A stretch of DNA of 44,310 nucleotides from Actinomycetes bacterium (lineage in GTDB: Bacteria; Actinomycetota; Acidimicrobiia; Acidimicrobiales; RAAP-2): NCBI GenBank assembly GCA_021801235.1, contig JAJYYG010000105.1, positions 1-44,310 of the forward strand, in the 5' to 3' direction. Position 1 is the stretch's first letter; every line of letters starts with the position of its first letter. Shown in pieces: positions 7,760 through 15,293 of this stretch. A program made the position numbers and the translations under genes. Under the pieces are notes generated by a model that was not told where the DNA came from, made no database searches, and worked only from the letters and a program-made list of their open reading frames with translations.

Positions 7760-7996
7760 ATGAAGGTCTGGATCGACCAGGATCTCTGCACAGGCGACGG
7801 ACTCTGCGAGGAGATCGCACCGGCGGTGTTCACCCTGCTCGACGACGGGCTCGCCTACGTCAAGGAGGGTGCCGACGTTCGCAACGAGCCCGGTGGGTCG
7901 GCGGGCATGGCTGCGGTCCCAGAAGACCTCGAGGACGCGGTCGTGGAAGCGTCCGAGGAGTGCCCCGGGGAGTGCATCTTCATCGAGCAGGGCTGA
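7760..7996 (+). CDS. Small ferredoxin with CxxDxxC ligand motif
   Basis: A 78-residue single-cluster ferredoxin, probably an electron donor for a reductase or P450-type enzyme; the partner is not visible here. Visible ligands are Cys10 and Cys16 in LCTGDGLC and Cys68 in ECPGEC; Cys72 follows. The usual second cysteine of the CxxCxxC loop is replaced by Asp13, so the protein carries either a [3Fe-4S] cluster or an Asp-ligated [4Fe-4S] cluster as in Pyrococcus furiosus ferredoxin. The ATG at 7760 has AGGAGAG about 9 nt upstream. Ferredoxins beside mpa and trmI are a recurring arrangement in actinobacteria, so a link to the proteasome locus is positional, not functional, evidence. Confidence 0.9.
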   Translation: MKVWIDQDLCTGDGLCEEIAPAVFTLLDDGLAYVKEGADVRNEPGGSAGMAAVPEDLEDAVVEASEECPGECIFIEQG

Positions 7997-8000
7997 CCTG

Positions 8001-8035
8001 CCCGCCACGCCCGCGGGTGGGGACGACCGGGCGGG
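8001..8035. terminator. Weak bidirectional hairpin between ferredoxin and trmI
   Basis: CCCGCC (8001-8006) pairs with GGCGGG (8030-8035), with the palindrome CCGCGG between them. The stem is short and there is no T-tract. It is plausible only because the two flanking genes converge here. Confidence 0.25.
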
Positions 8036-8036
8036 T

Positions 8037-8867
8037 TCAGGAGTAGCGGGCCGCGTTGTACGGGGGAGGAGCCTCGGTCGGCACCAGCAACCGGGCCGTG
8101 GTCAGGAACCCCGTGTGCCCCACCATCCGGTGGTCGGGGCGGACCGACCGCTCTTCGATGTGCCAGGTCCGGTGGAGCACCTCCACCGTGGAGGGGAGCC
8201 CGAACGGCCCGGCCTCGATCGCCGCCCGTAGCTGGGAGGTCTGATTGATGGTCGGCAGATAGGCGCAGAGGATGCCCCCCGACCGCAGCGCCAGCTCGGC
8301 GTGAGGAAGCACCTTCCAGGGCTCCGCCAGGTCGAGGACGATCCGGTCCAGGCCGCGCTCGTCAATCCCCTGGTAGACGTCCCTGATCTCGACGCGGTAG
8401 GGGGCGGAGCCCCCGACGAGGTCGGCGACGTTGGCCCGGGCACGGTCGGCGAAGTCCTCCCGGATCTCGTACCCGACCACCGAGGCGCCCGCCCGCAGCA
8501 GCGCCATCGACAGCGCCCCCGAGCCGACGCCCGCCTCGAGTACCCGGACCCCCGGCGCCACGTCCGCCAGCACCATGATGGCGCCCAGGTCCTTCGGGTA
8601 GATCACCTGGGCGCCGCGCGGCATCTTCAAGACGACGTCCGACAGGGTCGGCCGCACCACCAGGAACCGTCGGCCGGTGCTCCCGGTCACCGTCGTGCCC
8701 TCGGCGGCCCCGATCACGTCGTCGTGGGCGATGATGCCGGCGTGGGTGTGGAACGAGGTGCCCGCGCGCAACGTGACCAGGTAGCGGCGGTTCTTGGCGT
8801 CGACCATCAGGACCCGCTCGCCGTCACGGAGCTGCGCCGGGTCCCCTTCCCCTGCCCCTCCCGTCAC
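8037..8867 (-). CDS. trmI: tRNA (adenine-58-N1)-methyltransferase TrmI
   Basis: Methylates A58 in the T-loop of tRNAs using S-adenosylmethionine (Rv2118c family). The 276-residue product has a small N-terminal beta domain (VDAKNRRYLVTLRAGTSFHTHAGII) and the typical linker RPTLSDVVLKMPRGAQVIYPKDLG. The SAM-binding motif VLEAGVGSGALSMALL is followed by the catalytic-region aspartate in IVLDLAEPW. It overlaps the upstream 72-residue gene by 4 nt (ATGA), so it belongs to an operon with the three small membrane proteins. Its position next to the ferredoxin and mpa matches other actinobacteria. Confidence 0.93.
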   Translation of the reverse strand: MTGGAGEGDPAQLRDGERVLMVDAKNRRYLVTLRAGTSFHTHAGIIAHDDVIGAAEGTTVTGSTGRRFLVVRPTLSDVVLKMPRGAQVIYPKDLGAIMVLADVAPGVRVLEAGVGSGALSMALLRAGASVVGYEIREDFADRARANVADLVGGSAPYRVEIRDVYQGIDERGLDRIVLDLAEPWKVLPHAELALRSGGILCAYLPTINQTSQLRAAIEAGPFGLPSTVEVLHRTWHIEERSVRPDHRMVGHTGFLTTARLLVPTEAPPPYNAARYS

Positions 8868-9082
8868 AGAGCCGGGGGACCGTTGCGGCGCCGCGGCGGC
8901 CGGGTCGCGACCGTCAACTGCTCACCGGGCTGGAGCACCGTCCGGTAGACCACGCGCGACCGGCCGCGGCGCTCCCGCAGCAACATCCACGCGCTCGCCC
9001 CGGCGATCAGCCACAGCGAGCTGCCGCCCCGCACGCCCCGCCGGAACCCCTGGCGCTGGACCAGGCGCAGGATCGACTCCAC
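8864..9082 (-). CDS. Small protein of unknown function, one membrane segment
   Basis: A 72-residue basic protein. Residues about 20-35 (GSSLWLIAGASAWMLL) form a short hydrophobic stretch flanked by arginines. The rest (RERRGRSRVVYRTVLQPGEQLTV) looks like a short cytoplasmic tail with a YRT...LQPGEQ pattern often seen in small actinobacterial membrane proteins. It starts with GTG at 9082, 4 nt after the preceding gene, and overlaps trmI by 4 nt. The tight coupling on both sides is the main evidence that it is real. Confidence 0.6.
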   Translation of the reverse strand: MESILRLVQRQGFRRGVRGGSSLWLIAGASAWMLLRERRGRSRVVYRTVLQPGEQLTVATRPPRRRNGPPAL

Positions 9083-9086
9083 GCGC

Positions 9087-9305
9087 TCAGATCCGCCTGA
9101 CTTCGACCACGGCGGAACGGCTTCGTCCCCGCCGCCGCCCGACCAGGAACGCCACGGTGACCACCGCCACAGCCACCGCCACTCCTACCGTGAGCAGCTG
9201 CGAGCGGGCGCTGGCGACCTCGGTGGTCACCTCGCCGGAGAGCTCGCGGAATCGGGCTTCGATGTCCTCCCTGGTGATCGGTCCGGTGACGGAACCCGTG
9301 CTCAT
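9087..9305 (-). CDS. Small membrane protein, DUF3618-like
   Basis: A 72-residue protein with an N-terminal helical stretch (ITREDIEARFRELSGEVTTEV), a single membrane segment (about 36-54, LLTVGVAVAVAVVTVAFLVG) and a basic tail RRRGRSR. The layout resembles DUF3618-type proteins that accompany holin-like membrane proteins in actinobacteria; I assign this only by pattern. The ATG at 9305 overlaps the stop of the upstream gene by 4 nt. Confidence 0.6.
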   Translation of the reverse strand: MSTGSVTGPITREDIEARFRELSGEVTTEVASARSQLLTVGVAVAVAVVTVAFLVGRRRGRSRSAVVEVRRI

Positions 9306-9685
9306 GCGCTCTCCTTCTTCTCCGGACGCTGACCCGGACGGTCGGTGGGTCGGGTCGCCTGACCTCTCTGGATCGCCGCCACCGCCGCCACCGCCACCAG
9401 GACCACAGCCACCGCGCAGATCAGGTACGGGACCCAGGACCAGTTGCCGTGGAACGCCCCGCCGGTCTCCCCCTGGAGCAGTCGCAACAGCCCCACCGCC
9501 GCGATGACCAGCCCGATCGCCAGGGCCACCGATCCGGCCACCCCGAACAGGACGAACCGCCCGAGCCCCTTCAGCGGATCGAGGGTCTCCTGCTTGACGT
9601 AGTCGACGATCAACCGGGTCGTGTCGCCACCCATACCCCGGATCCGATCACCCCACCCGCCTGCGTCCGTCCGGACTCGGTCCAC
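9302..9685 (-). CDS. Holin-like (phage holin superfamily III type) membrane protein
   Basis: A protein of about 127 residues with two hydrophobic segments separated by a short loop (RFVLFGVAGSVALAIGLVIA and WVPYLICAVAVVLVAVAAVA) and a charged C-terminal tail ending RPEKKESA. This matches the two-helix putative actinobacterial holin family, whose cellular role is not established. I chose GTG 9685 because AAGGAG lies about 4 nt upstream. The ATG at 9634 would give a 110-residue protein but has no ribosome-binding site. It is the first gene of a four-gene operon ending with trmI. Confidence 0.65.
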   Translation of the reverse strand: MDRVRTDAGGWGDRIRGMGGDTTRLIVDYVKQETLDPLKGLGRFVLFGVAGSVALAIGLVIAAVGLLRLLQGETGGAFHGNWSWVPYLICAVAVVLVAVAAVAAIQRGQATRPTDRPGQRPEKKESA

Positions 9686-9752
9686 CGTCCTCCTTCGAAC
9701 CCTCGTCTGCCGGAGCCGGCGGTCCACTGCCCACCGCGTGCCCGGTGGCGCA

Positions 9753-9758
9753 ACTATA
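9753..9758 (-). promoter_or_regulatory. -10-like element of the holin-like/trmI operon
   Basis: TATAGT on the minus strand, close to the general -10 consensus and rare in this GC-rich sequence. It would give a 5' leader of about 60 nt if translation starts at GTG 9685. I see no -35 box. Confidence 0.45.
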
Positions 9759-9803
9759 GGTCCAGCACGGCCGGCCCACGCCCCGACCCACTCCCCGACT
9801 TCC

Positions 9804-10238
9804 TCACTCCTTGGTCGGCGGAGGCTCCTCACCACGTGGCGTGAGCAGGTACGTGGAGCTGGCCCGGGCGACGGTCACCCCGTTGTCGTCGACCACCTCG
9901 GCCTCGGCGAAGGCCACGCGGCGCCCCCCCGAGACGACGGTGGCCGTACAGGTCAGCTCCGAGCCCACCCTGGCCGGGGCGAGGAAGCTCGTCTTCATCT
10001 CGACGTTGGCCGCCACCACCTTGCGTCCGCCCGCCGACGCGAAGGTGATGGTGGCCGAGCCCATGGCCGAGTCGGCCATCGCCCCCAGAAAGCCTCCCTG
10101 GACGATGCCCACCGGGTTGGCGAACCGTTCGTCCGCCGCCATGGTCCACACCGTCCTGCCGGGCCGGGACTTGTCGGTGCAGCGCATACCGAGGGTCAGC
10201 TCGCAGTTCGGAGGGACCTGGATCGGCTGACCTGGCAT
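9804..10238 (-). CDS. PaaI-family hotdog thioesterase
   Basis: A 144-residue single hotdog-fold protein that probably hydrolyses acyl-CoA or aryl-CoA thioesters; the substrate cannot be told from sequence. The signature ANPVGIVQGGFLGAMADSAMGSA (about 42-64) is the PaaI central-helix motif, with the N/G-G-aspartate pattern of the active site. The C-terminal strand SSTYLLTPRG is typical. The ATG at 10238 has TAACGT 6 nt upstream, which suggests a leaderless mRNA. It is monocistronic and divergent from tkt. Confidence 0.85.
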   Translation of the reverse strand: MPGQPIQVPPNCELTLGMRCTDKSRPGRTVWTMAADERFANPVGIVQGGFLGAMADSAMGSATITFASAGGRKVVAANVEMKTSFLAPARVGSELTCTATVVSGGRRVAFAEAEVVDDNGVTVARASSTYLLTPRGEEPPPTKE

Positions 10239-10244
10239 CGCCCG

Positions 10245-10250
10245 ACGTTA
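10245..10250 (-). promoter_or_regulatory. -10-like element of the thioesterase gene
   Basis: TAACGT on the minus strand, 6 nt before the ATG at 10238, in leaderless spacing. Confidence 0.5.
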
Positions 10251-10369
10251 CCGGAGCCGGTCCGGAGGAGCGGAACGCACCCGGCCGCACGCCGCACCGC
10301 CGCGCGCCCCACCGGGCGGGGCACCGCCCCCGGGGGTGGAACGGAGGCCCCTGCCCGGGGACTGTCCGG

Positions 10370-10375
10370 TAGGGT
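10370..10375 (+). promoter_or_regulatory. -10-like element of tkt
   Basis: TAGGGT, 8 nt before the tkt ATG. The surrounding 24 nt match the fbiC promoter region at 20 positions (see findings). Confidence 0.5.
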
Positions 10376-10383
10376 GGCTTCCG

Positions 10384-12390
10384 ATGACGACCGACCCCGC
10401 GCCGCCCGAGCTCCCCAGAGATCCCCCGCTCGAACAGCTCGGCATCAACGTGATCCGCGGGCTGGCCATCGACGGGCCGCGGGCGGCGAACTCAGGGCAC
10501 CCGGGGACGGCGATGGCCCTGGCACCCCTGGCCCACGTGCTGTTCACCCGGGTGATGCGCCACGATCCGTCGGACCCGTCGTGGCCCGATCGCGACCGGT
10601 TCGTCCTGTCCAACGGTCATGCGTCGATCCTGCTCTACGCCCTGCTCTACCTCACCGGGTACGGTCTCGAGCTCGACGACCTCCGGTCGTTCCGCCAGTT
10701 CGGCAGCCGCACGCCGGGACACCCCGAGGCCCGCCACACCCCCGGCGTGGAGGTGACCACCGGCCCGCTCGGGCAGGGGTTCGCCAACGGGGTGGGCATG
10801 GGGATCGCGGAGCGCTGGCTGCGCACCCACTTCTCCCCCGACCTGTGCGACCACCACACCTACGTCATCGCCGGCGACGGGTGCCTCGAGGAGGGGATCT
10901 CCCACGAGGCCGCCTCCCTCGCGGGCCACCTCCAGCTGGGGCGGTTGGTGTACGTGTACGACGACAACCACATCACCATCGACGGTCCCACCGAGCTGGC
11001 GTACAACGACGACGTGGCGCAGCGGTTCGAGGCCTACGGGTGGGCGGTCGACGACGTGGGCGAGGTGGCCAACGACACGGTCGCCCTCGAGGAGGCGCTC
11101 CGCCGCGCCCGCTCCGACGAGGCGCGACCGTCGCTCATCATCCTCCGGAGCCACATCGGCTATCCGTCCCCCCACCTCACCGACAGCGCCAAGGCGCACG
11201 GCGACCCGTTCGGCGACGAGGAGGCCCGGGCCACCAAAGAGATCCTCGGGATCCCTCCCGACGAGACCTTCTGGGTGCCCGACGCGGTGCTCGACTTCTA
11301 CCGGCGGTGCATCCCCCGAGGCCAGGCCCTCCGGACGCAGTGGGAGCGCCGGTCCGCCGCCTGGGACGGCGACCGGGCCCGGTGGGACGCGGCCCAGGCC
11401 GGCCACGGGATGGCCGGTTGGGAGGCCACCCTCCCCGAGTTCTCCCCGGAGGACGGTCCGATGGCGACCCGCCAGGCGATCAAGGCGTGCCTCGACGCCA
11501 CGGGTGGAGCCATCCCCGGCCTGATCCCCGGGAGCGCCGATCTCACCGGCAACACCGGCATGGCCATGGACGGGGCGGTGGCCCAGTCCGTCGCCGACCC
11601 CGGTGGGAGCCTCATCCACTACGGCATCCGTGAGCACGGCATGGGCGGCATCATGAACGGCATCGCCGGCCACGGCGGCATGCTCCCCGTCGGGGGCACC
11701 TTCTTCGTCTTCAGCGACTACATGCGCGGGGCGGTTCGGGTGGGAGCGCTCTCGCAGGCGCACGTGGTCTACTCCTGGACCCACGACTCGATCGGCCTTG
11801 GCGAGGACGGGCCGACCCACCAGCCGATCGAGCAACTGGCGGCGATGCGGGCCATGCCGGGGCTCCGCGTCATCCGTCCGGCCGACGCCAACGAGACCGC
11901 CCAGGCCTGGCGGGTAGCGGTGGACAGCTCGGGGCCGACCGCCCTCGTCCTCAGCCGCCAGAAGCTCCCGGTCCTGACCGGGACGCGCCAGCGCGCCGTC
12001 GAGGGCCTGCCCCGTGGCGGGTACGTGCTCCGCGACGGCGACAACGGTTCGCCCGCCGTGGTGCTCATCGGGACGGGAAGCGAGGTCCACCTGTGCCTGG
12101 AGGCCGCCGACCTGCTGGCGGCAGAGGGGGTGGAGGCCCGCGTGGTCTCCCTCCCCTCGTGGGAGCTCTTCGCCCTCCAGGAGCGCTCGTACCTCGAGGC
12201 GGTGCTCCCCCCGGGGCTCCCCCGGCTCTCGGTGGAGGCGGCCAGCTCCTTCGGCTGGGACCGCTACGCCGACGACTTCGTCTCCATCGACCACTTCGGC
12301 GCGTCGGCACCCGGCGAGCGCGCCATGGAGGAGTTCGGGTTCACCCCCGAGCACGTCGCCGCCCGGGCCCGCGACCTGTTGGCGCGATGA
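10384..12390 (+). CDS. tkt: Transketolase
   Basis: Thiamine-diphosphate enzyme that moves two-carbon units between sugar phosphates in the pentose-phosphate pathway. The 668-residue product has the N-terminal SGHPGTAMALAPLAHVLF motif, the ThDP/metal motif beginning GDGCLEEG and ending DDNHI, and the pyrimidine-domain region around GLGEDGPTHQPIEQLAAMR with the catalytic glutamate region upstream. An upstream in-frame ATG at 10336 exists. I chose ATG 10384 because a TAGGGT hexamer sits 8 nt before it and family proteins start near here. It is the first gene of tkt-tal-zwf-pgl; its cofactor is the end product of the pathway that the thi genes at 30.3-33.4 kb serve. Confidence 0.95.
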   Translation: MTTDPAPPELPRDPPLEQLGINVIRGLAIDGPRAANSGHPGTAMALAPLAHVLFTRVMRHDPSDPSWPDRDRFVLSNGHASILLYALLYLTGYGLELDDLRSFRQFGSRTPGHPEARHTPGVEVTTGPLGQGFANGVGMGIAERWLRTHFSPDLCDHHTYVIAGDGCLEEGISHEAASLAGHLQLGRLVYVYDDNHITIDGPTELAYNDDVAQRFEAYGWAVDDVGEVANDTVALEEALRRARSDEARPSLIILRSHIGYPSPHLTDSAKAHGDPFGDEEARATKEILGIPPDETFWVPDAVLDFYRRCIPRGQALRTQWERRSAAWDGDRARWDAAQAGHGMAGWEATLPEFSPEDGPMATRQAIKACLDATGGAIPGLIPGSADLTGNTGMAMDGAVAQSVADPGGSLIHYGIREHGMGGIMNGIAGHGGMLPVGGTFFVFSDYMRGAVRVGALSQAHVVYSWTHDSIGLGEDGPTHQPIEQLAAMRAMPGLRVIRPADANETAQAWRVAVDSSGPTALVLSRQKLPVLTGTRQRAVEGLPRGGYVLRDGDNGSPAVVLIGTGSEVHLCLEAADLLAAEGVEARVVSLPSWELFALQERSYLEAVLPPGLPRLSVEAASSFGWDRYADDFVSIDHFGASAPGERAMEEFGFTPEHVAARARDLLAR

Positions 12391-12433
12391 TCCTCTTGCC
12401 CCCACGACAACCCCTCCGCTCGGAAGGACGACC

Positions 12434-13561
12434 ATGACGACACTCGATGCGCTCTACGCCCAGGAGGGGCAGAGCCCCTGGCTCGACAACCTGCGGCGGG
12501 ACTGGCTCCGGGACGGCACGCTCCAAGGCCTGGTCGACCAGGGCATCCGCGGGGTGACCTCCAACCCGACCATCTTCGCCAAGGCGATCTCGGGCCAGGA
12601 CACCTACGACGAGCAGTTCTCGTCGCTGATCGCCACCAGCTCGGTCGAAGACGCCTACTGGGACCTCGTGGTCGACGACATCGACCACGCCCTGGCCCTG
12701 CTGCGACCGGTGTACGACGAGTCGCACGGCGGCGACGGCTACGTCTCGGTCGAGGTCGCCCCGTCCCTCGCCCACGAGACGGAGGCCACCGTCGAAGCGG
12801 CGCGCGCCCTCCACCGGAGGATCGACCAGCCGAATGTGCTGGTGAAGATCCCCGCCACCCTCGAGGGGGTCCCGGCGATCGAGACGATGATCGCGGAGGG
12901 CCGCAGCATCAACGTGACCCTCATCTTCAGCCTCTCCCGCTACGAGGCGGTCATCGAGGCGTACCTCGCCGGGTTGGAGGCGTACGCGGCCAGCGGGGCG
13001 TCCGACCTGTCCCGGGTGGCCAGCGTGGCGTCGTTCTTCGTCAGCAGGGTGGACACCGAGGTCGACCGTCGGATCGAGGCGTCGGCACGGGGAGCCGGGG
13101 GGGACGCGCTCCTCGCCCTGCGGGGAACGGCGGCGGTGGCGCAGGCCCGCCAGGCATACCGTCTGTTCGCCGAGCGCTTCTCCGGTCCGCGCTGGGAGGC
13201 CCTGGCGGCCAAGGGGGCGCAGGTACAGCGTCCCCTCTGGGCCTCCACCTCGACGAAGAACCCCGCCTATCCCGACCTCGCCTACGTCGACACCCTCATC
13301 GGTCCGCAGACCGTGAACACCATGCCGGACGGGACCGTCGCCGACTTCCTGGACCACGGAACGGTGGCCCGGACCGTCGACGCCGACCCGGAGGGGACGG
13401 ACCGGGTCTTGCGCGAGCTGGCGGAGGCGGGGATCGACATGGAGGACGTGGCCCGGACGCTCGAAGCGGAGGGGGTGGCCTCGTTCGCCAAGTCCTTCGA
13501 GGAGCTGATGCAGTCGCTCTCGGACAAGGCCAACGTGCTCCAGGGCCGCGGTCGGGGATGA
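12434..13561 (+). CDS. tal: Transaldolase
   Basis: Transfers a dihydroxyacetone unit between sugar phosphates in the non-oxidative pentose-phosphate branch. The 375-residue product is of the longer actinobacterial type. It has GIRGVTSNPTIFAKAI near the N-terminus, the Schiff-base lysine Lys138 in NVLVKIPAT, NVTLIFSLSRYEAV, and WASTSTKNPAYPDLAYVDTL. The ATG at 12434 is preceded by GGAAGGA about 6 nt upstream and follows tkt by 43 nt. It overlaps zwf by 4 nt (ATGA), indicating coupled translation. Confidence 0.96.
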   Translation: MTTLDALYAQEGQSPWLDNLRRDWLRDGTLQGLVDQGIRGVTSNPTIFAKAISGQDTYDEQFSSLIATSSVEDAYWDLVVDDIDHALALLRPVYDESHGGDGYVSVEVAPSLAHETEATVEAARALHRRIDQPNVLVKIPATLEGVPAIETMIAEGRSINVTLIFSLSRYEAVIEAYLAGLEAYAASGASDLSRVASVASFFVSRVDTEVDRRIEASARGAGGDALLALRGTAAVAQARQAYRLFAERFSGPRWEALAAKGAQVQRPLWASTSTKNPAYPDLAYVDTLIGPQTVNTMPDGTVADFLDHGTVARTVDADPEGTDRVLRELAEAGIDMEDVARTLEAEGVASFAKSFEELMQSLSDKANVLQGRGRG

Positions 13562-15231
13562 GCCCCACCGCCAAGAAGGCGACCACCGCCAAGAAGGCCG
13601 GAACGGGCAAGAAGGCCACCACCGCCAAGAAGGCCGGGACGGGCAAGAAGAGCGTGGCCTCCGGGAAGGGCGTGGCCTCGGCGAAGCGGCGCTCCCTGCC
13701 GCCGGTCCTCTCCAAGGCCCCGCCGGTGGCGATGGTGATCTTCGGTGCCTCCGGGGACCTCGCGGCCCGGAAGATCCTTCCCGCCCTCGCCCGGCTCGCC
13801 GACCGCGGCGTGTTGGACGACGGGTTCACCGTGATCGGCGTGGCCCGCACGGAGTGGACCGACGAGGAGTTCCGTGCCCATGTGGCCGAGGCGACCCCGG
13901 ACGGGGGACCGAAGTGGAAGGCGCTGACCGAGCGGTTCGCCTACCTCACCGGCGAGTACGACCATCCGGACACCTTCGCCCGGCTGAAGGACGCCCTCGA
14001 CAAGGCCGACCGGGAGGACCGGACCGGGGGGAACCGGCTCTACTACCTGGCCACCATTCCCAGCGTGTTCGGGCTGGTCGCCGGAGCCCTCGCCACCCAC
14101 GGCTGCACCAGGCCCGAGCGGGACGACCAGTTCGTCCGCCTGGTCGTCGAGAAGCCCTTCGGCCGGGACCTCGCCAGCGCCAACGCGCTGAACGATCAGA
14201 TCCATGCCGCCTTCGAGGAGAGCCAGGTCTACCGGATCGACCACTACATGGGCAAGGAGACCGTCCAGAACGTCCTGGCCCTGCGGTTCTCCAACGCGGT
14301 GTTCGAACCGATCTGGAACCGGCGGTACGTGGAGCAGGTCCAGATCACGGTGGCCGAGAGCCTGGGCGTGGAGCACCGCGGCGGGTTCTACGAGACGGCG
14401 GGCGCCCTGCGCGACATCGTGCAGAACCATGTAATGCAGGTGCTCGCCCTGACGCTGATGGAGTCTCCCACCAGCACCGAAGCCGACCGGATCCGCGACG
14501 AGAAGGTGAAGCTCCTCCATGCCGTCGCCATCCCGACACCCGACGAGGCGGTCGACCGCTCGGTGCGGGGCCAGTACGCCGCCGGCGTGGTCGACGGAGA
14601 GAAGGTGGTCGGCTACCGCCAGGAGGAGGACGTGGCGGCGGACAGCCAGACCGAGACCTACCTCGCCCTCCGGCTGTCGGTCGACAACTGGCGGTGGGCC
14701 GGCGTCCCCATCTACGTGCGGACGGGCAAGCGGCTCCCGGCGCGGGTGACCGAGGTGGTCCTCACCTTCCGCCAGGTTCCCTACCTGCTCTTCGACCACC
14801 GGACCAGCCGCGACCTGCGGCCGAACGCCCTCATCCTGCGCATCCAGCCGGACGAGGGGATCAGCCTCGAGTTCGGGGCGAAGGTGCCCGGCGAGAAGTT
14901 CCACATCCGCTCGGTCGCCATGGGCTTCTCGTACCACCAGGCGTTCGAGGGTTCGGAGGCGGCCGACGGGTACGAGCGGCTGCTCCACGACGCCATGGTC
15001 GGCGACGCCACGCTCTTCATCCGCTCGGACGAGGTCCAGCAGGCGTGGAAGATCGTGGACCCCTACCTGCAGGCGTGGTCGGAGACCGGGGGGGCCCTCC
15101 AGCCGTACCCGGCCGGCACCTGGGGTCCGCACATGGCGGACCTGTTGGTGGAACGCTCCGGCGACGCGTGGCGCAACCCCGAGCTCGACCTCGACCTCGA
15201 CAGCGAGGACCCCGAGGACTTCGTCCAGTGA
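13558..15231 (+). CDS. zwf: Glucose-6-phosphate dehydrogenase with Lys/Ala repeat tail
   Basis: Oxidises glucose-6-phosphate to 6-phosphogluconolactone with NADP. The core (from about residue 50) has the dinucleotide motif FGASGDLAARKILPAL and the substrate site RIDHYMGKE (226-234). The 557-residue product is longer than usual because of a basic tail, residues 1-46. The tail contains two copies of the 12-residue unit ATTAKKAGTGKK (8-19 and 20-31), 12 lysines, 2 arginines and no acidic residue. Similar tails occur on histone-like DNA-binding proteins; one on this enzyme is unusual. Skipping the tail would need a start near residue 46, where I see no ribosome-binding site, and the ATG overlaps the tal stop. 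No opcA follows. Confidence 0.95.
   Translation: MSPTAKKATTAKKAGTGKKATTAKKAGTGKKSVASGKGVASAKRRSLPPVLSKAPPVAMVIFGASGDLAARKILPALARLADRGVLDDGFTVIGVARTEWTDEEFRAHVAEATPDGGPKWKALTERFAYLTGEYDHPDTFARLKDALDKADREDRTGGNRLYYLATIPSVFGLVAGALATHGCTRPERDDQFVRLVVEKPFGRDLASANALNDQIHAAFEESQVYRIDHYMGKETVQNVLALRFSNAVFEPIWNRRYVEQVQITVAESLGVEHRGGFYETAGALRDIVQNHVMQVLALTLMESPTSTEADRIRDEKVKLLHAVAIPTPDEAVDRSVRGQYAAGVVDGEKVVGYRQEEDVAADSQTETYLALRLSVDNWRWAGVPIYVRTGKRLPARVTEVVLTFRQVPYLLFDHRTSRDLRPNALILRIQPDEGISLEFGAKVPGEKFHIRSVAMGFSYHQAFEGSEAADGYERLLHDAMVGDATLFIRSDEVQQAWKIVDPYLQAWSETGGALQPYPAGTWGPHMADLLVERSGDAWRNPELDLDLDSEDPEDFVQ
13579..13650 (+). repeat. Two 36-bp tandem repeats inside zwf
   Basis: Units 13579-13614 and 13615-13650 differ at only two third-codon positions. 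They encode the repeated 12-residue Lys/Ala/Thr/Gly unit of the zwf tail. Confidence 0.9.
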
Positions 15232-15254
15232 GCCCAGTGAGCCCGGTGAGCCCG
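15228..15254 (+). repeat. Three tandem 9-bp units GTGAGCCCR at zwf/pgl junction
   Basis: GTGAGCCCA, GTGAGCCCG and GTGAGCCCG follow one another. The first overlaps the zwf stop codon. Each unit offers a GTG in the pgl frame, so they could act as alternative starts. Confidence 0.9.
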
Positions 15255-15293
15255 GACCCGGGTTCCGGGCCTGCCGCCCCGGGGGAGGGACGG

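Noticed and set aside
7582-8046. A long plus-strand frame overlapping the ferredoxin in another reading frame, opening ATGGGCAGCACC and containing the repeat-encoded SGVVKK units.
   Set aside because: After the repeats it becomes Arg/Pro-rich in the manner of out-of-frame GC-rich DNA, and it overlaps the whole ferredoxin, whose motifs are unambiguous.
9680-9710. A GGGTTCGAA string on the minus strand resembling a tRNA T-loop.
   Set aside because: The flanking bases do not pair into a T-stem and no cloverleaf arms are present. It is part of the leader of the holin-like gene.
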